DNA of 64,000 nucleotides from Microbacterium sp. SZ1. Lineage in GTDB: Bacteria > Actinomycetota > Actinomycetes > Actinomycetales > Microbacteriaceae. A program made the translations under genes and the position numbers. Of this stretch, positions 18,621-28,294 are shown piece after piece (the first letter of the stretch is position 1; each line of letters begins with the position of its first letter). The DNA lies in the NCBI RefSeq assembly GCF_002362255.1, contig NZ_LPVV01000006.1, positions 62,001-126,000 on the forward strand, read 5' to 3'. The notes beneath the pieces were generated by a model, which was not told where the DNA came from, searched no databases, and was given only the letters and a program-made list of their open reading frames with translations.

Positions 18621-19468
18621 CAATCTCCCTCGACCTGGCGTCTCGCTCGCGTCTGCTCCGCCCGGGCCGACAGCAGCTCGTCTGCCGGATATCCGACCTC
18701 GGTGAGAGTGAGACCGCGCGCGGCGAGAACCTTGAACTCGCTGGTGCGGACGAGGGCGTCCCGCAGCACGACGAGGTCGCCGACCCCGAGGCGCCCCTCG
18801 CCCACCGCGGCGCACGCACCGACGAGAGCGCGCACCATGCTGTGGCAGAACGCGTCGGCCTTCACCTCCGCGACGAGCACGCCGTCGGCATCCCGCCGCC
18901 ACCGGTAGTCGAGAAGCGTGCGGATCGTCGTCGCCTCCTCGCGCGGCTTGCAGTAGGCCGCGAAGTCGTGGAGTCCGATGAGGGTGCGCGCCGCAGCATC
19001 CATCGCCTCACCGTCGAGCGTGCCGCGATGCGTCGTGGTGTCCAGCCGGCGCAGCGGATCGTACCCCGACGCCTCGTCCGCGAGCCGGTACCGGTATCGG
19101 CGCCAGACGGCCGAGAAGCGCGCGTCGAAGCCCTCCGGGGCGAGCGACGAGCGCGTGACCGTCACATCCGGGTAGGCGCCGAGCACGCCGCGCATGCGCC
19201 CTGCGATGGAGCCTGCCGGGTCGTTCGCGGCGCGGCCGTGGCGCGATTCGATGCGCGCCCACTGCTCGTCGTCGAGGTCGACATGCGCCACCTGTCCGGC
19301 GGCGTGCACCCCGGCATCCGTCCTCCCCGCGACGACGAACTGCACCTCGGAGCCGACGATGCGGGCGAGAGCCGCCTCGAGTGTCCCCTGAACCGTCCGG
19401 AGGGAGGGCTGCTTGGCCCACCCGCGGAAATGAGTGCCGTCGTAGGCGATGTCGAGCCGGATGCGCAC
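18620..19468 (-). CDS. truA: tRNA pseudouridine synthase A
   Basis: 282 aa, forms pseudouridine 38-40 in tRNA anticodon stems. The catalytic Asp is in VVAGRTDAGVHAAGQVAH; also visible are RIRLDIAYDGTHFRGW and, near the C-terminus, FCHSMVRALVGACAAVGEG. Two consecutive GTG codons could start it (19471 or 19468). The -10 hexamer TAGGCT ends six bases before the second one, the spacing seen at other leaderless genes here, so I chose 19468. Confidence 0.94.
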   Translation of the reverse strand: MRIRLDIAYDGTHFRGWAKQPSLRTVQGTLEAALARIVGSEVQFVVAGRTDAGVHAAGQVAHVDLDDEQWARIESRHGRAANDPAGSIAGRMRGVLGAYPDVTVTRSSLAPEGFDARFSAVWRRYRYRLADEASGYDPLRRLDTTTHRGTLDGEAMDAAARTLIGLHDFAAYCKPREEATTIRTLLDYRWRRDADGVLVAEVKADAFCHSMVRALVGACAAVGEGRLGVGDLVVLRDALVRTSEFKVLAARGLTLTEVGYPADELLSARAEQTRARRQVEGD

Positions 19469-19474
19469 CACACC

Positions 19475-19480
19475 AGCCTA
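19475..19480 (-). promoter_or_regulatory. -10 box of leaderless truA promoter
   Basis: Coding-strand TAGGCT in the 20-bp gap after the permease stop, six bases before GTG 19468. Confidence 0.55.
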
Positions 19481-19491
19481 GGGCCGGAGGC

Positions 19492-21033
19492 TCAGATGCC
19501 TCCGTCGATCGACCGGATCGTCACGTTCGGCTCGTCGGGCACCATCACCTGCGTGTCGCGGTTGAGGCTCTCGCCCCGGAAGAACCGCTTCGACCGCGGG
19601 AACAGGTACCAGAGGAACATCAGCACCAGCCCGAACGCGAGCGACCCGATGCCGATCACGAACGTGCCGCCGATGCCGAAGAGCACCGTGTAGCCGTAGT
19701 CGACATCCCACATGTCGATCGCCGACTGCACGAACGCGTAGGTGAGCATGAGGCCGCCGACGAGCGGGAAGAGGCCCTTGAAGAAGAAGTCGCGCGCGGA
19801 GTTCCGCAGGTCCTTCCGGAAGTACCAGACGCACGCGAAGCCGGTGATCGCGTAGTAGAAGGCGATCGCGAGCCCGAGCGACAGGATCGAGTCCTGCAGG
19901 ATGTTGTCGCTGATCAGCGTCATGCCGACGTAGTAGGCCGAAGCCACGACACCCATGACGATCGTGGAGAACGAGGGCGTCTTGTACGTGGGGTGCACGT
20001 CCTTGAACTTCGCGGGCAGGGCGCGGTACACGCCCATCGCGAGGGTGCCTCGGGCGGTCGGCAGGATCGTCGTCTGCGTGGACGAGATCGCGGAGATGAT
20101 CACCGAGACCACGAGCACCCAGCCGAACGGGCCGAGCAGTCCGTCCTTGATCGCGAGGAAGAAGTCATCGGCGTTCGCCTCGTTTCCGAGACCCGTGCCG
20201 TCCTCCCCGAGGCCCGCATACATCATCGCGGCGATCGTGACGGCGACGTACGTGAACAGCAGAATGATCGTGGTCAACAGGGCGGCGCGGCCCGGGATGC
20301 GCTTCGGGTCCTTCGTCTCCTCGTTGAGCGCGAGACAGGTGTCCCACCCCCAGTAGATGAAGAGCGCGAGCAGGATCGCCTCGATGAATCCGGAGTAGTC
20401 CGTGAAGGCGAAGGGGTTCAGCCAGGCGATGTCGAACGGCGTCGGGTTCGGCGCGGTGCCGGCGAAGAACTGCCAGAGCGCGGCGACGATGAAGATCGCG
20501 AGGGCGAGGTACTGGATCCCCAGCAGGACGTTCTGAATGCGCTCGCCGATCTCGACGCCGCGCCAGCTCACCCACGTCATGGCCGCGATGAAGAACACCG
20601 CGACGAGGATGATGCGCCAGTCGTTGTTCTCGAGGTCGAAACCGATCAGCGACCAGAAGTAGACCGAGGCGATCTGCGCGAGGTTGGCGAGCACGACCAT
20701 GCCGGCGACCGCGACGCCCCAGCCGCCCATCCAGCCCACCCAGGGCCCGAACGCCTTGGTCCCCCACGTGAACGTGGTGCCGCAGTCAGGCACCGCGTTG
20801 TTCAGCTCTCGGTACGCGAACGCGATGAGCAGCATCGGGATGAACGCGACGATGAACGCGATCGGGGCCTGGGCGCCGACGGCGAGCACGACGAACCCGA
20901 GCGTCGCGACGAGCGAATACACGGGCGCGGTCGAGGCCAGCCCGATGACGGTCGACCCCCACAGTCCCAGGGAGCCGCTGGCGAGCCCCTTGCCGTCGGG
21001 TCGTTCGAGATGGATGGGCGTCGTTGCTGACAT
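19492..21033 (-). CDS. APC-family amino acid permease
   Basis: 513 aa from MSATTPIHLERPDGKGLASGSLG; an in-frame ATG at 21069 would add 12 residues, and neither start has a clear Shine-Dalgarno. About 12 TM segments. The APC signature is in the first helix (GSLGLWGSTVIGLASTAPVYSLV) and in helix 6 (FIEAILLALFIYWGWDTCLALNEETKDPKRIPGRAA). The cytoplasmic C-terminus is short. Substrate not predictable; putrescine or amino acids are typical of the family. Confidence 0.87.
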   Translation of the reverse strand: MSATTPIHLERPDGKGLASGSLGLWGSTVIGLASTAPVYSLVATLGFVVLAVGAQAPIAFIVAFIPMLLIAFAYRELNNAVPDCGTTFTWGTKAFGPWVGWMGGWGVAVAGMVVLANLAQIASVYFWSLIGFDLENNDWRIILVAVFFIAAMTWVSWRGVEIGERIQNVLLGIQYLALAIFIVAALWQFFAGTAPNPTPFDIAWLNPFAFTDYSGFIEAILLALFIYWGWDTCLALNEETKDPKRIPGRAALLTTIILLFTYVAVTIAAMMYAGLGEDGTGLGNEANADDFFLAIKDGLLGPFGWVLVVSVIISAISSTQTTILPTARGTLAMGVYRALPAKFKDVHPTYKTPSFSTIVMGVVASAYYVGMTLISDNILQDSILSLGLAIAFYYAITGFACVWYFRKDLRNSARDFFFKGLFPLVGGLMLTYAFVQSAIDMWDVDYGYTVLFGIGGTFVIGIGSLAFGLVLMFLWYLFPRSKRFFRGESLNRDTQVMVPDEPNVTIRSIDGGI

Positions 21034-21132
21034 GTTCAGAAGATACGACTTCCACGCATATCGCGTCAATCGTTTTCTTTCACCGAGGGATTTCGCGGCC
21101 TTCTGTGCGCCATGACGACGGAATCCGTCGGT

Positions 21133-21498
21133 TCAGTCGCGGTCGAGCATTCCGTCAGCATGGTCGGCGACCCACGCGACGAGTGGCAGCATGCGCTGCA
21201 TGAGGTCGCGTCCCAGCGGAGTGAGGCTGTACTCGACGTGGGGTGGGACCGTGGGGAACGATTCGCGGTGCACGAGGCCGTCATCTGCGAGCGTGCGCAG
21301 GGTCGACGCGAGCATCTTCTCGCTGATGCCCCCGACCTCGCGGCGCAGCTCGCCCCAGCGCCGGGTGCCGTCGGAGAGGCTCGACAGCACGAGCACGCCC
21401 CACTTGCTCATGACGTGGTCGAGGATCACGCGCGTGCTGCATCCCGGCTCGAAGACCTGAGGGATCGACTCGCGGATCTGCGCATAACTCACCGTCAT
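21133..21498 (-). CDS. HxlR-family transcriptional regulator
   Basis: 121 aa winged helix: ILDHVMSKWGVLVLSSLSDGTRRWGELRREVGGISEKMLASTLRTLADDGLV. One cysteine, in EPGCSTR before the first helix, sits where redox-sensing HxlR/DUF24 proteins (YodB, QorR type) carry theirs. It diverges from an NAD(P)-dependent quinone-oxidoreductase-like gene, the same arrangement as E. coli ytfH/ytfG. A -10 TAAGGT ends six bases before its ATG, so it appears leaderless. Confidence 0.88.
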   Translation of the reverse strand: MTVSYAQIRESIPQVFEPGCSTRVILDHVMSKWGVLVLSSLSDGTRRWGELRREVGGISEKMLASTLRTLADDGLVHRESFPTVPPHVEYSLTPLGRDLMQRMLPLVAWVADHADGMLDRD

Positions 21499-21500
21499 GT

Positions 21501-21528
21501 AGGTACCTTACTTCAAAGTGGGTACCCG
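21501..21528. promoter_or_regulatory. Candidate HxlR operator overlapping the regulator's -10 box
   Basis: GGTACC at 21502-21507 and again at 21521-21526, with ACTT/AAGT inside, form an imperfect inverted repeat. The repeat overlaps the regulator's -10 box (21505-21510), so binding would repress the regulator itself and could block the divergent gene. Confidence 0.5.
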
Positions 21529-21592
21529 CGATGCGGAATGTTCGGTGGCGCGGGCTCGGTTGAGCGAGATGTCAGCAACGAAAGGACACCCC

Positions 21593-22438
21593 ATGACCAT
21601 TCTCGTCACAGGAGCGACCGGCCAGCTCGGCCGCCTCGTCATCCAGAGCCTGCTCGAGCGCGGCGCAGACCCGCAGTCGATCGTCGCAGGAGCCCGCGAC
21701 ACCGCCAAGGCCGCCGATCTGGGCGTTCGCGTCGCCCGCCTCGACTACACGGACCCCTCCTCGATCGCCGCGGCGCTCGACGGCGTTGACACCGTCCTCC
21801 TCATCTCGGGATCGGAGGTGGGCCGACGCGCGCAGCAGCATCAGGCTGTGATCGACGCCGCAAAGGCTGCCGGGGTGACGAAGTTCGTGTACACGAGCGC
21901 TCCGAAGGCGACGACCAGCGACCTCGTCCTCGCACCGGAGCACAAGGCCACGGAGGAGGCGATCAGCGAAGCCGGCCTCCCGGCCGTGATCCTCCGCAAC
22001 AACTGGTACACCGAGAACTACGCTGCCGACCTCGCTCGCGCCGCCGAGACCGGGGTCGTCGCCGCCGGCGCCGGCGACGGACGGGTGGCGTCGGCGAGCC
22101 GCAAGGACTTCGCGGATGCCGCAGCGGCCGTGCTCCTCGAAGACGGTCACCTCGGTCAGGTCTACGAGCTGGGCGGCGACATCGCGTGGAGCTACGACGA
22201 TCTCGCCGCAGCCATCGCCGAGATCACGGGCCGAGACGTCGAGTACCGGCGGCTCGCACCGGCCGAGCAGGCCGAGGCACTGCGCGCGGCCGGTCTCGAT
22301 GAGGGGACCGTCGGCTTCGTCGTCGCTCTGGATGCCGGAATCGCGGGCGGCGCACTCGCTGACACGGACGGCACGCTGGCTCGACTGATCGGCCGTCCGA
22401 CGACGCCGCTGGTCGACGGTCTGCGCGCGATCGCCTGA
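21593..22438 (+). CDS. NmrA/QorB-like NAD(P)-dependent oxidoreductase
   Basis: 281 aa atypical SDR. The nucleotide motif MTILVTGATGQLGRLV is at the very N-terminus, followed by VDTVLLISGSEVGRRAQQHQAVIDAAKAAGV and FVYTSAPKA, closely resembling NAD(P)H:quinone oxidoreductase 2 (QorB/YtfG). Start ATG 21593 with AAAGGA upstream. The divergent HxlR regulator suggests induction by quinones or electrophiles. Confidence 0.87.
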   Translation: MTILVTGATGQLGRLVIQSLLERGADPQSIVAGARDTAKAADLGVRVARLDYTDPSSIAAALDGVDTVLLISGSEVGRRAQQHQAVIDAAKAAGVTKFVYTSAPKATTSDLVLAPEHKATEEAISEAGLPAVILRNNWYTENYAADLARAAETGVVAAGAGDGRVASASRKDFADAAAAVLLEDGHLGQVYELGGDIAWSYDDLAAAIAEITGRDVEYRRLAPAEQAEALRAAGLDEGTVGFVVALDAGIAGGALADTDGTLARLIGRPTTPLVDGLRAIA

Positions 22439-22454
22439 ACCGATCCGACGGTGT

Positions 22455-22481
22455 GAGGGCGCCGGATGCTCCGGCGCCCTC
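22455..22481. terminator. Bidirectional hairpin terminator
   Basis: Perfect 12-bp stem GAGGGCGCCGGA with a 3-nt loop, between convergent stop codons at 22438 and 22510. Confidence 0.75.
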
Positions 22482-22509
22482 GCGAAGCCCGTGGGCAAAC
22501 AGGCCCGCC

Positions 22510-22857
22510 TCAGGCGGAGTTCTCGCGGGAATGCACGTACGCCACCGTGAGCGCGATCGAGGAGAGCGTGATCCCCTCCTCGCTCAGCGCCTCGACGACC
22601 GCGGCGCGAACCGCCCGCAGGGTCTCCCGTGCTCCGGGCAGGAAGTCGATGCCGAGCGAGGCCTCGACGCGCACGCCCGACCCCTCGGGCGAGACCACCA
22701 CGACCGGCTCGCCGCCGGCACGCAGCCCCAGAGCCACCGCACCCGCTCCGACGAGATTCGACACGAGCGACCCCGAGCGATACAGGTCACGCACACCGGG
22801 CGTCGCCCGCACCGCCGCCTCGACGCGCTCCACCAGCACGGGGGTGATGTCGGTCAT
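22510..22857 (-). CDS. Short Asp23-like protein
   Basis: 115 aa. The pattern VEAAVRATPGVRDLYRSG...VVVSPEGSGVRVEASLGIDF...AVRAAVVEAL...ITLSSIALTVAYV follows the alpha/beta layout of Asp23/Gls24 envelope-stress proteins (a self-associating domain), although it is diverged. No TM or signal. ATG overlaps the stop of the preceding Asp23-domain gene (ATGA), so it is third in a sigma-factor operon. Confidence 0.62.
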   Translation of the reverse strand: MTDITPVLVERVEAAVRATPGVRDLYRSGSLVSNLVGAGAVALGLRAGGEPVVVVSPEGSGVRVEASLGIDFLPGARETLRAVRAAVVEALSEEGITLSSIALTVAYVHSRENSA

Positions 22858-23477
22858 GATCGTCCCTCCGTCCAGTTCTCGATCCTCTGGATGTCGCGCA
22901 CGGTGACGTCGATCGAGGTCACCCGCAGGTCGGTGTGCCGGCGGACGCGATCGGCGACCTCCGCACGCAGCTGCGACACCGCCTCCGGGATGGGTTCACC
23001 GTAGAGCATGCTCACCTCGATGCCGATCGCCACGGGCATGCCGATCGTCGTCACTTCTCCCTCGAGCGCCGTGCGTCCGACGAGGACCCCGGGGACCGCA
23101 TTCTCCGCCGAGCGGATGAGCCCGCGCAGAGCACCCTCGGTGATGCCGAAGTCCGCGGTGGGATCCTGCTCGTCGAGTGGCACCCTTCGTCCCGCTCGAG
23201 CATCCAGCGCGATGCCGCTCAGGATGCGGTCGACCCAGCTGTCCTCGACCGGCGGCATCGCCGCGGCATCAGCGTCGATGAGCTGGCCGCCCAGCCCGTG
23301 GAGTCGCGCGAGTGCGTCGAGCGCGAGCTGACAACCCGGCGATCCCTCGATCGAGGGGTCGCGCGGCACCCTCCCCGCCTCGAGATAGTCGGCGAGCTCG
23401 TCGAGCGTGTGCCCGTCGAGGTCGTCCGGCTCGAGTCCGAGCCGGCGCACCTCGGGCGCTCCCTGATCGTCGCTCAT
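22854..23477 (-). CDS. Asp23/Gls24-family protein with extra acidic N-terminal domain (possible anti-sigma factor)
   Basis: 207 aa. Residues ~115-200 form an Asp23 domain (ALRGLIRSAENAVPGVLVGRTALEG; MPVAIGIEVSMLYGEPIPEAVSQLRAEVADRVRRHTDLRVTSIDVTV). The N-terminal ~110 residues are acidic and helical (LDGHTLDELADYLEAGRVP...GCQLALDALARLHGL) and are lacking in ordinary Asp23 proteins. Its ATG overlaps the sigma-factor stop. Position directly after a sigma gene is where anti-sigma factors are normally encoded, so I infer that the N-terminal part may bind the sigma factor; there is no zinc-finger HxxxCxxC and no TM segment. Confidence 0.7.
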   Translation of the reverse strand: MSDDQGAPEVRRLGLEPDDLDGHTLDELADYLEAGRVPRDPSIEGSPGCQLALDALARLHGLGGQLIDADAAAMPPVEDSWVDRILSGIALDARAGRRVPLDEQDPTADFGITEGALRGLIRSAENAVPGVLVGRTALEGEVTTIGMPVAIGIEVSMLYGEPIPEAVSQLRAEVADRVRRHTDLRVTSIDVTVRDIQRIENWTEGRS

Positions 23478-24040
23478 CGCCACTCCTCCATTCGAACGAT
23501 CATGTACTTCCTCGCGCGCGAGAGAAGGCCGCGCGCCGTCGAGACCGGTATGTCGAGCTCCTCGGCGATCTCGTCGTACGAGTAGCCGCCCATCTCCCGG
23601 AGCACCCAGCACTCCCTCTGTGCCGCCGGCAGCTCCTGCAGAGCCGCCCCCAGCGCCGCGATACCTGCCCGAGCCTCCGCCACGTGATCGGGGCCGGCGT
23701 GAGACGGTGCCGGCTGCTCGATCTCGTCGACGTCGACCGTCGGACGGAGCGCTCGGATGCGGTCGACCGCCTTCCTGCTCACGATGCGCATCAGCCAGCT
23801 CTTGACCTTTCCCGGGTCCTCGAGCTCGGAGAACCGCTGCCACGCGGTGACGAACGTCTCCTGCACGATGTCATCGACATCGGCCGAGGCATTCAGCATC
23901 CGCTGCGTGTACGCGCGCATCATCGGCGTGTACCGCCGGACGAGTACGGCGAAGGCAGCGACATCCCCGTCGATCGCTCGGCCCGCGACGATCCGATCGT
24001 CGGCGAGTTCGAGAGCTCCGCGAAAAGGGCCCGTCGCCAT
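23474..24040 (-). CDS. ECF-type RNA polymerase sigma factor
   Basis: 188 aa. Region 2 spans ~28-95 (FAVLVRRYTPMMRAYTQRML...ADVDDIVQETFVTAWQRF...WLMRIVSRKAVDRIRA). Region 4 spans ~130-180 (LQELPAAQRECWVLREMGGYSYDEIAEELDIPVSTARGLLSRARKYM). No region 3, so ECF type. The ATG at 24040 has GAGGGG upstream; the open frame continues to 24250 but adds no sigma-like sequence. Downstream and coupled are two Asp23-like genes. The upstream two-box element recurs before the Asp23 operon at 49 kb, suggesting autoregulation. Confidence 0.9.
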   Translation of the reverse strand: MATGPFRGALELADDRIVAGRAIDGDVAAFAVLVRRYTPMMRAYTQRMLNASADVDDIVQETFVTAWQRFSELEDPGKVKSWLMRIVSRKAVDRIRALRPTVDVDEIEQPAPSHAGPDHVAEARAGIAALGAALQELPAAQRECWVLREMGGYSYDEIAEELDIPVSTARGLLSRARKYMIVRMEEWR

Positions 24041-24243
24041 ATGTCCATCCCCTCGTTCTTTCCCCCAGTGGGGATTCGGAGCAGAATGCGCACCGGATCG
24101 GCCTTCATCGATCGCCTGCGCTGCCCATCGTGAATCCCTTCCCGCCTCTCGGCGGAGTCCCTGCCTCAGCACCGCGAACGCGCTGAGGGTCGTCGTCCCC
24201 ACGACAACCCTCAGCACGGGTCGCAGTGTCGCGACATCTGTAA

Positions 24244-24273
24244 GACGCACCCCACCCCTGAAACGTCACAAAG
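24244..24273 (-). promoter_or_regulatory. Candidate ECF promoter of the sigma-Asp23 operon
   Basis: Minus strand reads CTTTGTGACG (24264-24273), 14 bp, TGCGTC (24244-24249) and TTA. The CGTC-type -10 is typical of ECF sigma promoters. The same two boxes with the same spacing lie at 49031-49060. The leader to the sigma ATG would be about 200 nt. Confidence 0.6.
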
Positions 24274-24283
24274 TTCTCGAAAG

Positions 24284-26571
<2,288 letters not shown>

Positions 26572-26577
26572 GCATGC

Positions 26578-26615
26578 AGAAGGGCCCGAAACTCCGCGGA
26601 GTTCCGGGCCCTTCT
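26578..26615 (+). terminator. Rho-independent-like hairpin after MFS gene
   Basis: 18-bp arms (AGAAGGGCCCG...) with one mismatch, starting 7 bp after the stop. It can also serve the leftward small gene at 26632. Confidence 0.8.
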
Positions 26616-26631
26616 GTCATCCGGTCGCCTG

Positions 26632-26799
26632 TCAGGGCAAGTCGGCCACGTCGACGTCGTCGTCGCCGCCGGAGGTCTGCCCCTCCCCGGGCGTCGCCTC
26701 GTCGGGTTCCGGATCACGGTCGTTCGTCACGAAGTCGGCGTCCACGCCGGTCGCGTCGACCTCGGCCTCGTCACCGGGTGGCATCTGAGGGTCTGACAT
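26632..26799 (-). CDS. Small acidic protein, 55 aa
   Basis: Begins MSDPQMPPGDEAEVDATGV and ends GGDDDVDVADLP. Nearly a third of residues are Asp or Glu, with almost no basic residues, so it is probably disordered. GGAGTG lies 5 nt before the ATG. It ends 17 bp from the shared hairpin. Coding is supported by the ribosome site and codon-like composition only; no family recognised. Confidence 0.55.
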   Translation of the reverse strand: MSDPQMPPGDEAEVDATGVDADFVTNDRDPEPDEATPGEGQTSGGDDDVDVADLP

Positions 26800-26878
26800 G
26801 ATCACTCCGATCTCTGCTGCGGACAGGAATCCCAGTCTCGCTGCGAAGAATGATCCCGGCGATCCCCTTGACAGACGG

Positions 26879-27670
26879 TCAGAGGATGCCGGTGAGCACG
26901 CCCCCGTCGGCTCGCAGCGCGGCGCCGTTCGTCGCCGACGCGACCGGACTCGCGAGATACGCCACGAGGTGCGCGATCTCGACGGGATCGATGAAACGCT
27001 CCAGCAGGGTGGTGCGGTTCTGACCGATGATTGCGTCGCGCATCTCGTCAGCTGTCATCGCCTGAGTTCGAGCGATCGCTTCGACCGACGCCGCGACGCC
27101 CTCGGAGTAGGTCGGACCTCCGAGCACCGTGTTGACGGTGACGGCGGTGCCGCGCGTGAGCTTCGCGAGACCGTTGCCGAGCGCGATCATCGCCGCTTTC
27201 GTCACCCCGTAGTGCACCATGTCTCCCGGGACGTTCACGCCGGACTCGCTGCTGACGAAGACGACGCGACCCCACCCTCGCCGCAGCATCCCGTCGAGCA
27301 GCGCGCGCGACAGGCGGACGCCGCTCATCAGGTTCACCTCCAGGTAGCGAGACCACTCCTCGTCGTCGATCGTCGCGAAGTCGGCGAGCCCGAACAGTCC
27401 GACGTTGTTGACGAGGATGTCGACGTCGCCGAGATCGTCGATCAGACGCGCGACCGCCGCGGAATCGGCGAAGTCCGCCTCGATCCCCGACACCGTCGCA
27501 CCGGGACGCTCGGCCCGGAGCCGCTCCACTGCCGAGTCGAGTCGTCCCGCGTCGCGGCCGTTGAGCACGACCTCCGCGCCCTCCGACGCGAGAGACGCCG
27601 CCACGGCGAAGCCGATCCCCTGACTCGATCCGCTGATGAACGCCCTCTTGCCCTGCAGCCGCAGATCCAT
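26879..27670 (-). CDS. SDR-family NAD(P)-dependent oxidoreductase
   Basis: 263 aa classical SDR. Cofactor motif GSSQGIG (about 14-20), NNVG (88-91), catalytic Ser in VSSESG with Y154 and K158 (HYGVTK). The C-terminus GAALRADGGVLTGIL is typical. The substrate is unknown. It is divergent from a MarR regulator with two repeat-like sites between them, so probably its target. Confidence 0.92.
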   Translation of the reverse strand: MDLRLQGKRAFISGSSQGIGFAVAASLASEGAEVVLNGRDAGRLDSAVERLRAERPGATVSGIEADFADSAAVARLIDDLGDVDILVNNVGLFGLADFATIDDEEWSRYLEVNLMSGVRLSRALLDGMLRRGWGRVVFVSSESGVNVPGDMVHYGVTKAAMIALGNGLAKLTRGTAVTVNTVLGGPTYSEGVAASVEAIARTQAMTADEMRDAIIGQNRTTLLERFIDPVEIAHLVAYLASPVASATNGAALRADGGVLTGIL

Positions 27671-27712
27671 CGCTGCCTCCTCTTCCGACGCCTGCGCGCC
27701 TCCATGACTTGC

Positions 27713-27771
27713 TTGCGCAAGTAAACCTACGTGTCGTTGAGTTGATTGAGCAAGTCAACGCGGCATACGCT
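27713..27771. promoter_or_regulatory. SDR/MarR divergent regulatory region
   Basis: Two similar 13-mers, TTGCGCAAGTAAA (27713-27725) and TTGAGCAAGTCAA (27746-27758), are candidate MarR sites; the first lies within ACTTGC-N4-GCAAGT. A -10 box TACGCT (27766-27771) ends six bases before the MarR ATG, so that gene is probably leaderless. Confidence 0.55.
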
Positions 27772-27777
27772 GTCGTC

Positions 27778-28269
27778 ATGACCGAGCCGCAGAAAGCCTC
27801 CCTGACGCCCGACGAACTGGCGATCTGGGCATCGCTTGCGTCCCTGCTGGAGCGCCTGCCTGCCGCTCTCGACGCGCAGCTGCAGCGCGACAGCGGACTC
27901 ACGCACTTCGAGCACGGCATCCTGCAGGCGCTCGACCTGGCCCCCGCACGCACTCTGCGCCTCAGCACGATCGCCGCCTATGCGAGCTGCACCCTGTCAC
28001 GGCTGTCCCGCGCGGTCTCCCGCCTCGAGAAGAAGGGCTGGGTGCAGCGCAGGGTCGATCCGACGGACGGACGATTCACGCTCGGAGTGCTCACGGATGC
28101 CGGTCATCGCGCGGTCGTCGCCTCGACCCCCGGTCACCAGGCGCTCGTGCGCGAGCTCGTCTTCGACGCGCTCACGGCCACTCAGGCGCGTCAGCTCGGC
28201 GAGATCAGCCGCCGCATCGCGACCGCCGTCGGGCCCGGCGAGCCCTGGAGCCCGCCACCTTCCGCCTGA
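27778..28269 (+). CDS. MarR-family transcriptional regulator
   Basis: 163 aa. Winged helix: LTHFEHGILQALDLAP...LRLSTIAAYASCTLSRLSRAVSRLEKKGWVQRRVDPTDGRFTLGVLTDAGH, including the conserved DxR wing. ATG 27778 placed by promoter geometry. Divergent from the SDR gene. The ligand is unknown. Confidence 0.92.
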   Translation: MTEPQKASLTPDELAIWASLASLLERLPAALDAQLQRDSGLTHFEHGILQALDLAPARTLRLSTIAAYASCTLSRLSRAVSRLEKKGWVQRRVDPTDGRFTLGVLTDAGHRAVVASTPGHQALVRELVFDALTATQARQLGEISRRIATAVGPGEPWSPPPSA

Positions 28270-28294
28270 CACCCGCTGCCTGATCTCCTCGCCC

